In this document: one piece after another, positions 47,508-55,902 of the stretch | Numbering within the stretch: the stretch's first letter is position 1 | Layout: every line of letters begins with the position of its first letter | DNA from: Rhizomicrobium electricum | GTDB lineage: Bacteria > Pseudomonadota > Alphaproteobacteria > Micropepsales > Micropepsaceae | Direction of reading: 5' to 3' | DNA: 64,000 bases | Assembly (NCBI RefSeq): GCF_011762045.1 | Contig: NZ_JAASQS010000003.1 | Location: 124,001-188,000, forward strand | Translations under genes and position numbers: made by a program | Notes under the pieces: model-generated | What the model saw: the letters and a program-made list of their open reading frames with translations, nothing else | Told to the model about the DNA's origin: nothing | Databases searched by the model: none

Positions 47508-48026
47508 ATGACTGAAACGACGTTTGCTGCCAAGGTCCCCGACAAAGGAACGGAATTTAACACCTTTCTGTACGCAGGCATCGGAGCCGAGGCGAATGGA
47601 ACCGTACTCAGTGTGCTGTCTGCCATGGCACGGATGAACCTCGACCCCTGGCGAGAGGCCGCGACTTTGGCCGGGCTGCCCGGCAGGGCGGCCGTCAAGA
47701 GGCTCACCACCCTGATCGCCGCATTGCCTGGCAGATCGTCAACTCCCGACGAGCGGGAATCGACTGCCGAGCGCTTGGTCAAACTCCTGCCCCAACCCGG
47801 CCATCCCGTTCCTGCTCCCCAGCAAAGGAGCTGCGCCAGTCTCCCGCCGTACCTGCTTGGCGTCACCAAAATGTTGTCGGCAAAGGCCGCGATATACATC
47901 GTGATGGGGTTGATCGTTCTGGTACTCGGCACCCGGTGGCTCATTGCGGACAAGCCATCGCCCAGCAACACCCAGTCCACGGTATCCGAAGCGGCCGCGA
48001 GACCGAATGTGCCGTTGAACCACTGA
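47508..48026 (+). CDS. Hypothetical protein with one C-terminal membrane segment
   Basis: 172 residues from ATG 47508. The N-terminal 100 residues are soluble (DKGTEFNTFLYAGIGAEANGTVLSVLSAMARMNLDPWREAATLAGLPGRAAVKRLTTLI); a membrane helix follows near 125-145 (AAIYIVMGLIVLVLGTRWLIA) and a short tail. Family unknown. It follows the SYLF gene by 138 bp and has no box of its own, so it may be read from the same promoter. Confidence 0.65.
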   Translation: MTETTFAAKVPDKGTEFNTFLYAGIGAEANGTVLSVLSAMARMNLDPWREAATLAGLPGRAAVKRLTTLIAALPGRSSTPDERESTAERLVKLLPQPGHPVPAPQQRSCASLPPYLLGVTKMLSAKAAIYIVMGLIVLVLGTRWLIADKPSPSNTQSTVSEAAARPNVPLNH

Positions 48027-48060
48027 CGATCGGGCCGGGACCACAAGCGGAGCGCATTTC

Positions 48061-48106
48061 TGAGTAGTTTCCGAAGCTACCGGGCCCGGCGGCTCAGGTT
48101 CACACC
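48061..48106 (+). promoter_or_regulatory. Regulon box with poor -10, for the alcohol dehydrogenase gene
   Basis: TGAGTAGTTTCCG then AAGCTACC; CACACC at box position 41. Downstream ATG at 48181. Confidence 0.75.
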
Positions 48107-48180
48107 ACGGCGCGCCAATGCTGACGCGGCGCCGACCAAGCCGTCTCGTGTATCGGGCCACTTCAAAAGGACAACCGACC

Positions 48181-49218
48181 ATGAAAGCACTCGTCTATCT
48201 CGGGCCGGGAAGGAAGTCTCTCGATGAGCGGCCGAAGCCCGATGTGATGGCGTCTACCGACGCCGTCGTGAAAATCACGAAGACGACCATATGCGGCACC
48301 GATCTTCACATCCTGAAAGGTGACGTCGCCAGCTGCTTGCCGGGACGCATCCTTGGGCACGAAGGTGTCGGCATCGTCGACAAGACGGGGCCGGGCGTCA
48401 CCGCGTTCAAACCGGGCGATCATGTCCTGATCTCCTGCATCAGCGCTTGCGGGCGGTGTGTCTATTGCCGAAAGCAGATGTATTCGCACTGCACGACCGG
48501 CGGCTGGATCCTCGGCAACACCATCGACGGAACGCAGGCCGAATTCGTCCGCATTCCGCACGCCGATACGAGCCTCTATCATATTCCCGCCGGCGCGGAC
48601 GAAGAGGCGTTGGTCATGCTGAGCGACATCCTTCCGACCGGCTTCGAATGCGGCGTGCTCAACGGCATGGTCCAGCCGGGAAACACGGTCGCCATCGTCG
48701 GCGCGGGGCCGATCGGGCTTGCTGCGCTGCTCACGGCGCAGTTCTTTTCGCCGGCCCAGATCATCATGATCGACCTTGACGACAATCGGCTGGAAGTCGC
48801 CAAGCGGCTGGGCGCCACCGGAACCGTCAACAGCTCCAATGGAAAAGCCTCCGAAACCATCAAGGAGATGACCGGCGGGCTTGGAGTCGACACTGCGATC
48901 GAAGCAGTCGGCATTCCCGCCACCTTCCAGTTGTGCCAGGAGATCATCGCGCCCGGTGGCACAATCGCCAATGTCGGCGTTCATGGCAAGAAAGTGGGCC
49001 TCCATCTGGAGACACTGTGGGACCGCAACATCACCATCACGACACGGCTGGTGGACACGATCAGCACGCCGATGCTGCTCAAAACCGTCGGGTCTCACAA
49101 AATAGACCCAAAACTCCTGATCACCCATCGTTTCAAGCTTGGTCACATTCTCGACGCCTACGAGACGTTCGCGCATGCCGCGGACAACCATGCGCTAAAG
49201 GTCGTCATAGAGGCCTGA
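48181..49218 (+). CDS. Zinc-dependent alcohol dehydrogenase
   Basis: 345 residues. Catalytic zinc site TICGTDLHILKGD and GHEGVGIVDKTG, structural zinc site CISACGRCVYCRKQMYSHC with four cysteines, cofactor site VAIVGAGPIGLAALL, and LWDRNITITTRLVDT near the end. MDR superfamily, threonine or alcohol dehydrogenase-like; the true alcohol is unknown. Within a stress regulon it may detoxify aldehydes. The iron-permease-like gene follows with two bases between. Confidence 0.92.
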   Translation: MKALVYLGPGRKSLDERPKPDVMASTDAVVKITKTTICGTDLHILKGDVASCLPGRILGHEGVGIVDKTGPGVTAFKPGDHVLISCISACGRCVYCRKQMYSHCTTGGWILGNTIDGTQAEFVRIPHADTSLYHIPAGADEEALVMLSDILPTGFECGVLNGMVQPGNTVAIVGAGPIGLAALLTAQFFSPAQIIMIDLDDNRLEVAKRLGATGTVNSSNGKASETIKEMTGGLGVDTAIEAVGIPATFQLCQEIIAPGGTIANVGVHGKKVGLHLETLWDRNITITTRLVDTISTPMLLKTVGSHKIDPKLLITHRFKLGHILDAYETFAHAADNHALKVVIEA

Positions 49219-49220
49219 CG

Positions 49221-49655
49221 ATGCGCACGAAGCCCTTGAGCGACACCATACATCCCGCTCCGAATGTGATGCGGCGCCAATTCGCCAGGGTTGCCTGGCA
49301 TGTCGTGGGCGTGACGGAACATCCCCTCACCTTCATTCTCGCGTGCATCGTTGTGGCGATCTGGGCGATTTCGTCGTTTATCTTTCGCCTGGACGATACA
49401 TGGCAGACAATGATCGGCACGGCGACGACCATGGGCACGTTCCTGATGGTGTTCCTGGTTCAGAGCACACAGAACCGAAACAGCGCCGCCGTGCAAGCCA
49501 AGCTCGACGAACTGATCCGCGCACTCGAGCCAGCCAACAACAAGTTCATCGGGCTTGAACACCGCACCATCCAACACGCGCACGAATTGCATTTGGAAAC
49601 GGTCGCGGAAGAAATCGCGTCGAAGGCGGCAGGCCTTAACGGCAATCGCGGTTAA
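49221..49655 (+). CDS. Low-affinity iron permease-like membrane protein
   Basis: 144 residues. Two membrane segments (FILACIVVAIWAISSFIF and TTMGTFLMVFLVQSTQNRNSAAVQAKLDELIRAL), the latter forming the conserved F-L-x-V-F-L-I-Q-x-x-Q-N-R-D/N-x-x-A-x-Q-x-K-L-D-E-L-I motif of the iron permease family that also includes many small stress proteins. Iron transport is only the family name. Two bases after the dehydrogenase gene, so same operon. Confidence 0.85.
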   Translation: MRTKPLSDTIHPAPNVMRRQFARVAWHVVGVTEHPLTFILACIVVAIWAISSFIFRLDDTWQTMIGTATTMGTFLMVFLVQSTQNRNSAAVQAKLDELIRALEPANNKFIGLEHRTIQHAHELHLETVAEEIASKAAGLNGNRG

Positions 49656-49827
49656 CCTTCACCGAAGCACACCGCGCCCAGCGACACGGACATGTCGTCG
49701 TCTCCCGGCTGCTCTTGCCGGTTCTCTGAACGCAGAAGCGGAAAAGCCGCCGGTCACATGATGCCGCTTTGGGCTGCGCAGAAGACGCAAGCCTTCACGT
49801 GTATACGCACACTCGCTCACTTGGCTG

Positions 49828-49873
49828 TGAGTACATTCCGATCCTGCCGCCATGGCTGCGAGACCCGTATATC
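49828..49873 (+). promoter_or_regulatory. Regulon box with -10, for the OmpA-like lipoprotein gene
   Basis: TGAGTACATTCCG then ATCCTGCC; TATATC at box position 41, one of the best. Downstream ATG at 49892, predicting a leader of only about 12 nt. Confidence 0.85.
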
Positions 49874-49891
49874 TGATGGCGAGGTAGAGAC

Positions 49892-50395
49892 ATGAAACGC
49901 ATCATCCTTCTTGCCGCCTCCGCGGTGTTTGTCGCGGCGTGCGCAGGCTCACAACAAAGCCCGACCGTGTTTGGCTCCAGCGGCACGGCGAAACCTGCCG
50001 CTTCTGCCTTTGTTCAGGTCTCTCACAACACACAAGCCGTTCCCGAGAACGCGCCTTGGGCCATCTATCGGGAGTTCAATTTCGACTCTTCGTCGAGTGA
50101 AGTCTCGCTTTTGGACACTCCAAAGCTCCGCGAAATCGTCGCTTACGTGGCAAGCAATTCCACTCTCGATATCGGAATCGACGGCACTTTGGGTCGCGAC
50201 GGGATTAGCCAAGCCGAACGCGACCTCAGTACCCGCCGCGCCGCATCCGTGCGCCGGGCTCTGATGAATACCGGCGCCGGCATAGCATCCTACAAGATCC
50301 AAATGGGACCGTTTGGCGACCCCGAGCACAGACGCCCCGGCCAGATCCAAGTCCTGATCGGACCCCGGACCGGATCACCCCAAAGCCCTCTGTAG
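49892..50395 (+). CDS. OmpA-like lipoprotein
   Basis: 167 residues. Lipobox VFVAAC near residue 17, then a linker and an OmpA-type peptidoglycan-binding part: REFNFDSSSSEVSLLDTPKLREIVAYVASNSTLDIGIDGTLGRDGISQAERDLSTRRAASVRRALMNTG (R-x2-V-x3-L as in OmpA C-domains). It is shorter than usual and lacks a standard N-G-x-x-D arginine/aspartate pair at the exact place, so peptidoglycan binding is probable rather than sure. Boxed, and followed by two small genes in the same direction. Confidence 0.75.
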   Translation: MKRIILLAASAVFVAACAGSQQSPTVFGSSGTAKPAASAFVQVSHNTQAVPENAPWAIYREFNFDSSSSEVSLLDTPKLREIVAYVASNSTLDIGIDGTLGRDGISQAERDLSTRRAASVRRALMNTGAGIASYKIQMGPFGDPEHRRPGQIQVLIGPRTGSPQSPL

Positions 50396-50463
50396 CGGTC
50401 TGGACGCGATAGATCGTTGGCAAGGCACACCCCGAACCGCACATCATTCGAAGGAGAGATGAC

Positions 50464-50673
50464 ATGAGACAGGAAACCAGCGAGCAAGCAGGCAGCGATG
50501 CACGGATCGAAGAAATGACGCGATTCGGCATCATCTGCGTTCCCGTCGACAACTTCTACTATCGGCAGTTTCACTACACAAATTTGAAAGACGCCGTTGC
50601 ACAGGCAACGCGCGACAAGGCGCAGATCGCCCACAGCTCTATCGCGGCCGGCCCCGACCGACCGGCCGGTTAA
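50464..50673 (+). CDS. Small hypothetical protein
   Basis: 69 residues: EMTRFGIICVPVDNFYYRQFHYTNLKDAVAQATRDKAQ. The N-x-F-Y-Y...F-x-Y-x-N-L-x-D-A-V-A-Q-A pattern is a mixed beta/alpha domain that I know from short conserved alphaproteobacterial proteins without function. It lies 68 bp after the lipoprotein gene, so likely the same transcript. Confidence 0.65.
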   Translation: MRQETSEQAGSDARIEEMTRFGIICVPVDNFYYRQFHYTNLKDAVAQATRDKAQIAHSSIAAGPDRPAG

Positions 50674-50753
50674 CGGGTTGGGATTCCGCTCGCCATGGAC
50701 ATCGGCTCAATCGTCGGCATTCGTCAGGCGCGCCTCGCCTTGTGGAGGTCTCC

Positions 50754-50987
50754 ATGAAACACGTCATCAGCTTCCGTCGCCCAGAACTGCGCCACGTGCT
50801 AGCCACGATGACGGTTCCGCCCGAAGGGGATGTGCCGGCGCAAATCCGCCACCTGGAAAGTCTCGGGTACACAATCGTTGCGGTGTCGCCGCCACTCGAG
50901 GCCTACGGCCCGCCGCAACCTTCCCGCAAGCCCGAATTGATCGCAGTCTCTGAACCAAGCACTTCGGCTCGGAACGACGCTGAGTAG
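50754..50987 (+). CDS. Small HxISFRRP-type protein (paralogue of 53398)
   Basis: 77 residues from ATG 50754 (GGAGG upstream). MKHVISFRRPELRHVLATMTVPPEGDVPAQIRHLESLGYTIVAVSPPLEAYGP; the same frame occurs in 53398. No signal, no membrane helix. The last codons (GAG TAG) are part of the next box. Confidence 0.68.
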   Translation: MKHVISFRRPELRHVLATMTVPPEGDVPAQIRHLESLGYTIVAVSPPLEAYGPPQPSRKPELIAVSEPSTSARNDAE

Positions 50988-51026
50988 TTTCCGAAACTGC
51001 CTAACGATCGGCGACGGTGACACTCT
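50981..51026 (+). promoter_or_regulatory. Regulon box with poor -10, overlapping a stop codon
   Basis: TGAGTAGTTTCCG then AAACTGCC; CACTCT at box position 41. The box begins within the last codons of the small gene at 50754. Downstream ATG at 51139. Confidence 0.75.
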
Positions 51027-51138
51027 TGCGCCCGTTTGATCGCAGGCCGGATCAGAACGGCCCGCGGCAATACACATACGCTCCTAAGCGGAAGCAACTC
51101 CGCTGTCATTCCGCACCTAGAGAAAAGGAAACTCAGCC

Positions 51139-51747
51139 ATGATCTCCGTCAGGACTCTTGCGCTTTCAAGCGCCTTTCCAGTCAGTTTCGCGTTTTTCCT
51201 GCTGACCGCGGGGCCCGCCGTGGCCTCGGAGCGGGATTCCTCCCCCGCCGAGCAGGCACAGACGCAGCAGCTCAATCAGAACATCACCGATGCCAATACG
51301 GCCGTCGACAAGCAGAACGCCGAGAACAACGCCGTGTATCAGGAGCAGCAGGCTCGCTATCAAGAGCAACTCGCGGTTTATAAGGCGGGCCAGAAAAACT
51401 ATCAGGAGCGTGCCGCGACCTACCTGGCGGCGCGCGATCGCTATATTGCCGGCCACGCAGGGTATCACCGTCTCGCGTGGCCTGCCCGCTACGAACAACG
51501 CCTCATCGTCGACACCAACGACCTGTTGGGCGCGCGCGTCCACACATCAAACGGCCGCACGGTAGGCCACGTGGCGGAAATCGCGTTGCTGTCCGGTCGC
51601 GTCGATGCGTTGCGCGTCACACTCGATAATGACAAAGGCGATGTATGGGTCGAAGCTGCCGATTTGCGTTTTGACGCGGACAAGAAGGTGGTTATGACCA
51701 ACCTCAACCGCCGGGATTTGTATGTCATGACCCGCGAATCTTATTGA
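51139..51747 (+). CDS. Secreted PRC-barrel protein
   Basis: 202 residues. Signal peptide (FPVSFAFFLLTAGPAVA), a glutamine/alanine coiled-coil stretch (about 30-95, NQNITDANTAVDKQNAENNAVYQEQQARYQEQ), and then a PRC-barrel: DTNDLLGARVHTSNGRTVGHVAEIALLSGRVDALRVTLDNDKGDVWVEAADLRFDADKKVVMTNL. PRC-barrel proteins of this kind are common in stress regulons; function unknown. Boxed. Confidence 0.88.
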   Translation: MISVRTLALSSAFPVSFAFFLLTAGPAVASERDSSPAEQAQTQQLNQNITDANTAVDKQNAENNAVYQEQQARYQEQLAVYKAGQKNYQERAATYLAARDRYIAGHAGYHRLAWPARYEQRLIVDTNDLLGARVHTSNGRTVGHVAEIALLSGRVDALRVTLDNDKGDVWVEAADLRFDADKKVVMTNLNRRDLYVMTRESY

Positions 51748-51841
51748 ACGAAAGACCTGTCATAACCGCTCGCGTGTACATCTGCGCATTCCTGTTGCAA
51801 CGGCAAAACCGGCTCGGCGCCTGCTTCGTATTACGTCGACG

Positions 51842-51887
51842 TGAGTAGATTCCGGGCCTGCCGTGCCTCGTAAGCCTGTCCTACAAA
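51842..51887 (+). promoter_or_regulatory. Regulon box with -10
   Basis: TGAGTAGATTCCG then GGCCTGCC; TACAAA at box position 41. Downstream GTG at 51962. Confidence 0.82.
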
Positions 51888-51961
51888 TATCATCCGATGC
51901 TTCATTCTCGCGCGACGCCATCAGGCGCCCGCCGCACCGGAAGTTATTGAGGAGGTACACC

Positions 51962-52393
51962 GTGAGCGTGATCTCTCTGCCCAGACGATATGCCCAACCG
52001 CGCAGCACGCCCACTCGTGACGTGACGAATAGCGTCAAACGTTGGGGCCGCCGCGGCATCTTCTTTGGCGGTACTTTTGGCATCGCTCTTGGCGCGATAT
52101 TCGTTGCAATCCCCTTCTCGACAGACGTTCTCGCCTTCGGAGTCCTGGGCACGCTGTTGGTCGGCGCGGTCGAGTGTGCGGTAATTGGCGGCGGGTTTGC
52201 CGCGTTAGGTGCGGCGCTTTTCGCCAACGGCGGTGTCTGGAGCAGAACTGCGCAATTCCAGCTCCCTCTGGCGGGGCGCCGCCCCGCAGGCGTCGGCCAC
52301 CAGGACAGTGACGTTCCCCTTGCTGAGTGGCCGCCTCGCTGGACGTATCCTGTCCAACCAGCCGGGCAGCCTCATCTGCGAGCCCCTGAATAG
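51962..52393 (+). CDS. Small two-helix membrane protein, paralogue of 37694
   Basis: 143 residues from GTG 51962 (GAGGAGG upstream). After a basic beginning: VKRWGRRGIFFGGTFGIALGAIFVAIPFSTDVLAFGVLGTLLVGAVECAVIGGGFAALGAALFANGGVW with two membrane helices; the plan is the same as in 37694. A proline-rich tail follows. No known function. Boxed. Confidence 0.75.
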   Translation: MSVISLPRRYAQPRSTPTRDVTNSVKRWGRRGIFFGGTFGIALGAIFVAIPFSTDVLAFGVLGTLLVGAVECAVIGGGFAALGAALFANGGVWSRTAQFQLPLAGRRPAGVGHQDSDVPLAEWPPRWTYPVQPAGQPHLRAPE

Positions 52394-52567
52394 GTCACGA
52401 GCAGGGCGATTTCGTCGACCGATGCCCAGGCGCGTCTCTGCGACTGCAACCGCGACCTCGTCGGAGCCGCCAGTGCGCTTTTACACGATCCGAACCGGCA
52501 CGATATAGCGTGGGGAACAGCGGCACTTCCCGGCGTCATCAATACCCACCGCCGTCCGCTTCGACTT
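52394..52567. other. Spacer before a boxed PAS gene
   Basis: No gene, hairpin with T-run or repeat seen. The box follows at 52568, so the whole gap to the PAS start (366 bp) is regulatory or leader. Confidence 0.4.
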
Positions 52568-52613
52568 TGAGTAGTTTCCGAAGGTCGTCGCCACCACATT
52601 CCCCCGCTAGACT
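52568..52613 (+). promoter_or_regulatory. Regulon box with -10, for the PAS protein gene
   Basis: TGAGTAGTTTCCG then AAGGTCGT; TAGACT at box position 41. Downstream ATG at 52760, so the leader is about 140 nt. Confidence 0.8.
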
Positions 52614-52759
52614 GCAGAGCATTCGCAGCAACAACGGACGGATGCTTCGTCGGCGGTTCTCGGTGCGAGCCTCCTCAACCGCCCCTGCATCGCGGCAAAA
52701 CTGACCTCACCGTCATGCGGAATAGGCCATACAGATCAATACACGGAAGCGAGAACTCA

Positions 52760-53368
52760 ATGCCGGCACCACCCGAAACACCCCTCCAAGTCGTCGAACG
52801 ACTCCGCGCCAAGTTGCGGGAAACGGAAGACATGCTCGTCGTGGCAGAAGAACTTCTGCGCGCGACCGGGCATTCCTGGGAAGACGTAGAACGCGACAAA
52901 GCCGCAGGGGACTTCGGCCAGTGCAGCGTGAGAAGCGCGGCGGGACCTTACCGGCTGCTGGTAGAGCAGATCAGCGAACCAGCCCTCACTGTCATGCACA
53001 ACGGCAGCATAGTATTCTGCAACAGCGCCTTTGCCGACCTTGTGGGTGTACCGCGTGAACGGCTGTCGGGAATCGCAATAGACGAGATTCTGTCCGGCAA
53101 CGCACCACAGAAATCCGTCGTCGACGAACTCACCAGCGCGGCCCAACGAGAACGGCAATGGAGCTTGCGTACTTCGACTGGAGCGAAATCCGTTTCGCTG
53201 TCGTGCCGGTCCGTCAGACTATTCGGCAAAGCCGTCCATAGCCTGGTGGTCAAGCTGGGCGATGTCCCGGCCGCGCATATGCTGGCGCGCACAGACGATC
53301 ATGCCGGCAGTAGCGGGCACAATGGAACGGGCCAACAGCACCTCCAGCAGTCCGACGGTCACGACTGA
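52760..53368 (+). CDS. Stand-alone PAS domain protein
   Basis: 202 residues. N-terminal coiled coil (LQVVERLRAKLRETEDMLVVAEELLRATG), then a PAS core ALTVMHNGSIVFCNSAFADLVGVPRERLSGIAIDEI. No output domain. The last 50 residues are polar. It might pass a signal to the large hybrid kinase, which itself has a PAS domain. Boxed; followed by the small HxISFRRP gene. Confidence 0.78.
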   Translation: MPAPPETPLQVVERLRAKLRETEDMLVVAEELLRATGHSWEDVERDKAAGDFGQCSVRSAAGPYRLLVEQISEPALTVMHNGSIVFCNSAFADLVGVPRERLSGIAIDEILSGNAPQKSVVDELTSAAQRERQWSLRTSTGAKSVSLSCRSVRLFGKAVHSLVVKLGDVPAAHMLARTDDHAGSSGHNGTGQQHLQQSDGHD

Positions 53369-53397
53369 ACGCGCAATCCTCAAACGACGGGTATACT

Positions 53398-53634
53398 GTG
53401 CCCCACATCATCAGCTTTCGCCGTCCCGGCCAAGTTCGCACAACCACCAAGATGACTATTCCGCAACAGGAAGATCCGCTGGCCTACATACGCCGCCTTG
53501 AAAACCTGGGATACAGCATCGTCGAGGTATCGCCGCCCATCGCACAATTCGTTCCGACGCAAAGCCGGGATAGCATCGGTCAGCGCTGCTTTTTCCGGAG
53601 CGGTGATGACACGTCGAAACCGAGTAGTCGCTGA
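53398..53634 (+). CDS. Small HxISFRRP-type protein (paralogue of 50754)
   Basis: 78 residues from GTG 53398. MPHIISFRRPGQVRTTTKMTIPQQEDPLAYIRRLENLGYSIVEVSPPIAQFVP: shares I-S-F-R-R-P, I-R-x-L-E-x-L-G-Y-x-I-V-x-V-S-P-P with 50754. In both places the gene follows a boxed gene. Family otherwise unknown. Confidence 0.66.
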   Translation: MPHIISFRRPGQVRTTTKMTIPQQEDPLAYIRRLENLGYSIVEVSPPIAQFVPTQSRDSIGQRCFFRSGDDTSKPSSR

Positions 53635-53774
53635 TCGCTCGTGGCACTTCACAAAATTCCAAGGCCTAGACCTTCCAATAACGCGCGTGCAGTGCGAACG
53701 TCATTTTCCCAGTGAGCCGCTCAAGATCGCGCCACATGGGAACGGTAGGTGCCGGCATACAGAATCCGAATGAC

Positions 53775-53990
53775 TCAGAGGTTTGGTAGTGAGGAACACG
53801 CCTTGGTGAATCCTTCCATCCACCGCGCCCGCTGAGGCTCGACGGCGTAAGGATTGAGCGTATCCGGGCCGGAGAGATCGACTTGGGCCCGTTCGTTTGC
53901 GGACAGATCACGCGCCTTGTTCCAGCCTTCCGCGTAAACGCGGCTAAGGCGATACGCCGAAAGGCTAGTCACGTGTGATTCCTGATCCAT
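53775..53990 (-). CDS. Ribosome-modulation-factor-like small protein
   Basis: 71 residues from ATG 53990 with GGAGGAATT nine bases upstream. SAYRLSRVYAEGWNKARDL, LNPYAVEPQRARWMEGFTKA match the A-Y-x-x-G-W-x-A...N-P-Y...R-x-x-W-x-x-G-F pattern of RMF-like proteins that dimerise ribosomes in stationary phase. Its neighbours point to a stress role; no box is seen upstream. Start chosen by the ribosome binding site, not the longer frame to 54233. Confidence 0.75.
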   Translation of the reverse strand: MDQESHVTSLSAYRLSRVYAEGWNKARDLSANERAQVDLSGPDTLNPYAVEPQRARWMEGFTKACSSLPNL

Positions 53991-54358
53991 AGTCGCAATT
54001 CCTCCAGTGACACGTTGACGAACGATGCGGCGAAGTTGCACTCCGCCGCAATTCAACGTTTTCGGCAAGTTGGAGTCTACAACACAACGGCAGGCTTCAT
54101 CCGACAAATATGCCGTCACCGGCGAGATATAACCATCGTATGTGCCGGTTACAAGCAAATGCCGGGAATCCTGTACTTCGAATGCCCCCGACAGAGTAAT
54201 GCGATCCTCATGCCGACTAGGGAACACCCCCATGCTTCAGCTAGGCGGACGTGAACTCGGCCTCCTATGAGGCGCCCTGCGCCAATAGTTTCGCTGCTGA
54301 CACGTCTTCGCTGCATGGAACCAGATACGCCCAAGCTGCAGTTCGGCGACATCGCGCC
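53991..54358. other. 368-bp region with no clear gene
   Basis: Should hold the promoter of the RMF-like gene. A box-like stretch near 54066 is too degenerate to count. No repeats or hairpins with T-runs seen. Confidence 0.4.
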
Positions 54359-54404
54359 TGAGTACATTCCGAGCCTGTCGTGCTTGCCCGCATGAGCCTA
54401 CCTC
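54359..54404 (+). promoter_or_regulatory. Regulon box with -10, for the OmpA gene
   Basis: TGAGTACATTCCG then AGCCTGTC; TACCTC at box position 41. Downstream ATG at 54506. Confidence 0.8.
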
Positions 54405-54505
54405 TCGCACCTCGTAAGTACCGCAAACACCCCGCCGGACAGCGCTGGCTTACCATCGGCAAGAACACAGCTTCCGATCGGTTCCAGAAAGATAGAAAGA
54501 CCAAC

Positions 54506-55558
54506 ATGAGAATCCGCACTTTGGCATTAGCGGGCGCAGCACTGCTCGGGCTCGCAAATTCGGCTTCAGCCGCCGATACCGGCTGGTATATCGGAATTGG
54601 CGGTGCTTACAGCATGCCGCAGGCCATTAAATTCCCCACCACGGCTTTCGTCACGGTCAACGGCCAGCCCATTCTTGCCGATCGAGCACAGCCGAAGAAC
54701 ACATGGCGCGGCATCGGCACAATCGGTTATGCTTGGAGCAATCACTTCCGGTTCGAAGTCGAAGGCGGCTACACCGATCCCGATCTCGGATCGCTGAAGC
54801 TCGCCGGCGTGAAGTTACCTTTGTCCGACGTCAACGTCCGGCAATTCACGGCCATGGGAAATCTGCTATACGACATGCCGATCTCGGACCGCTGGTACCT
54901 CACCGTGGGCGGCGGCGGCGGTTGGAACTGGACCAAGCTGGACCTTGGCGGCGCCGGGATCAAATCCGGGGGGCTCACGTGGCAAGGCATCGGCGGCGTT
55001 ACCTACAAGCTGAGCAGCGCGGTCGACCTGCAGATGGACTATCGCTATATCACAACCAGTGGGTTGGAAAACTTTGATCCCGGACACCGGGTGAACGTGG
55101 CGTCCCACAACGCGATGCTGAGCTTGCGCTGGTACATCGATCAGCCGACGTCCGCTCCTCCTCCGCCACCACCTCCACCGCCTCCGCCGCCCCCACCTCC
55201 GCCGATGCCGGTCGCACCACCGCCGGTCACGACCTACATTGTCTTCTTCGACTTCAATAAGGCGGACCTCACGGAAGCCGCCAGGAACATCGTTTCCGAT
55301 GCCGTCAGGGCAGCCAAGACGAACGGCTTTGTCAAAGTACAAATCGTCGGCCACACCGATACGGTCGGTTCGGACAAGTACAATATGTCGCTGTCTTTGC
55401 AGCGCGCCCAGTCGGTGAAGGATGAAATGGTGCGTGAAGGCCTTGACGGAACCGCGATCGGCCTAAGCGGCCGAGGCTTCCAGGACCCGCTCGTTCCGAC
55501 TGGTCCGGGCGTGCGGGAACCGCAGAACCGGCGTGCTGTCATCGATCTGGGCCGCTAA
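54506..55558 (+). CDS. OmpA-family outer-membrane protein with polyproline linker
   Basis: 350 residues. Signal (LALAGAALLGLANSASA), a beta-barrel domain (GWYIGIGGAYSMPQA to SLRWYIDQP, about 20-210), a linker of sixteen prolines, and the OmpA peptidoglycan-binding domain FFDFNKADLTEAARNIVSDAV...VQIVGHTDTVGSDKYNMSLSLQRAQSVKDEMV...GRGFQDPLVPTGPGVREPQNRRAVIDL with the diaminopimelate-binding Asp and Arg (TDTVGSD, NRRA). It ties the outer membrane to the wall. Boxed. Confidence 0.95.
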   Translation: MRIRTLALAGAALLGLANSASAADTGWYIGIGGAYSMPQAIKFPTTAFVTVNGQPILADRAQPKNTWRGIGTIGYAWSNHFRFEVEGGYTDPDLGSLKLAGVKLPLSDVNVRQFTAMGNLLYDMPISDRWYLTVGGGGGWNWTKLDLGGAGIKSGGLTWQGIGGVTYKLSSAVDLQMDYRYITTSGLENFDPGHRVNVASHNAMLSLRWYIDQPTSAPPPPPPPPPPPPPPPPMPVAPPPVTTYIVFFDFNKADLTEAARNIVSDAVRAAKTNGFVKVQIVGHTDTVGSDKYNMSLSLQRAQSVKDEMVREGLDGTAIGLSGRGFQDPLVPTGPGVREPQNRRAVIDLGR

Positions 55559-55592
55559 ACCCAGCCCGCGTCCGACGCAGCGGAATATGTAC

Positions 55593-55623
55593 GAGATCCG
55601 TGCACTTTTTGCACGGATCTCGG
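55593..55623. repeat. Perfect 13-bp inverted repeat after the OmpA gene
   Basis: CGAGATCCGTGCA-CTTTT-TGCACGGATCTCG makes a perfect 13-bp stem with a five-base loop. It has no T-run after it, so it is more probably a 3'-end stabilising or attenuating hairpin than a classic terminator. Confidence 0.65.
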
Positions 55624-55706
55624 CCGGAACGGGAAACATGCTTGCACTGAAGACGTTGTAGTCAGCCGGCACCCGTAGCAACTCCTGCAAGGACGGAAGT
55701 CATCCA

Positions 55707-55862
55707 ATGCGCATTCTAGAAATTGTCGCGGCGTTGATCGTCGCGCTGGTGGCTTTCGTCGTCTTCAAGCTGATCGGATTTGTGCTGCACATCGCACTTA
55801 TCGGCGCAGCGGCAGGACTGATTATCGGCTTCCTTATAGCCCGCATGGTACGACGGACGTAA
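55707..55862 (+). CDS. Small membrane protein, 51 residues
   Basis: MRILEIVAALIVALVAFVVFKLIG, then FVLHIALIGAAAGLIIGFLIARMVRRT: two glycine-containing hydrophobic segments with a basic end, GGACGGAAG upstream. Too short for default gene calls. Family unknown; similar tiny membrane proteins accompany other genes of this regulon (DUF3309). It lies between OmpA and the box for the hemerythrin gene. Confidence 0.72.
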   Translation: MRILEIVAALIVALVAFVVFKLIGFVLHIALIGAAAGLIIGFLIARMVRRT

Positions 55863-55902
55863 CGGCCCGCAATCGTTGCGCCGCAAGGAGGAACCGAACT
55901 CC

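Noticed and set aside
54060-54085. TAGACTCCAACTTGCC on the - strand before the RMF-like gene
   Set aside because: Fewer than half of the box positions match and no hexamer lies at position 41.
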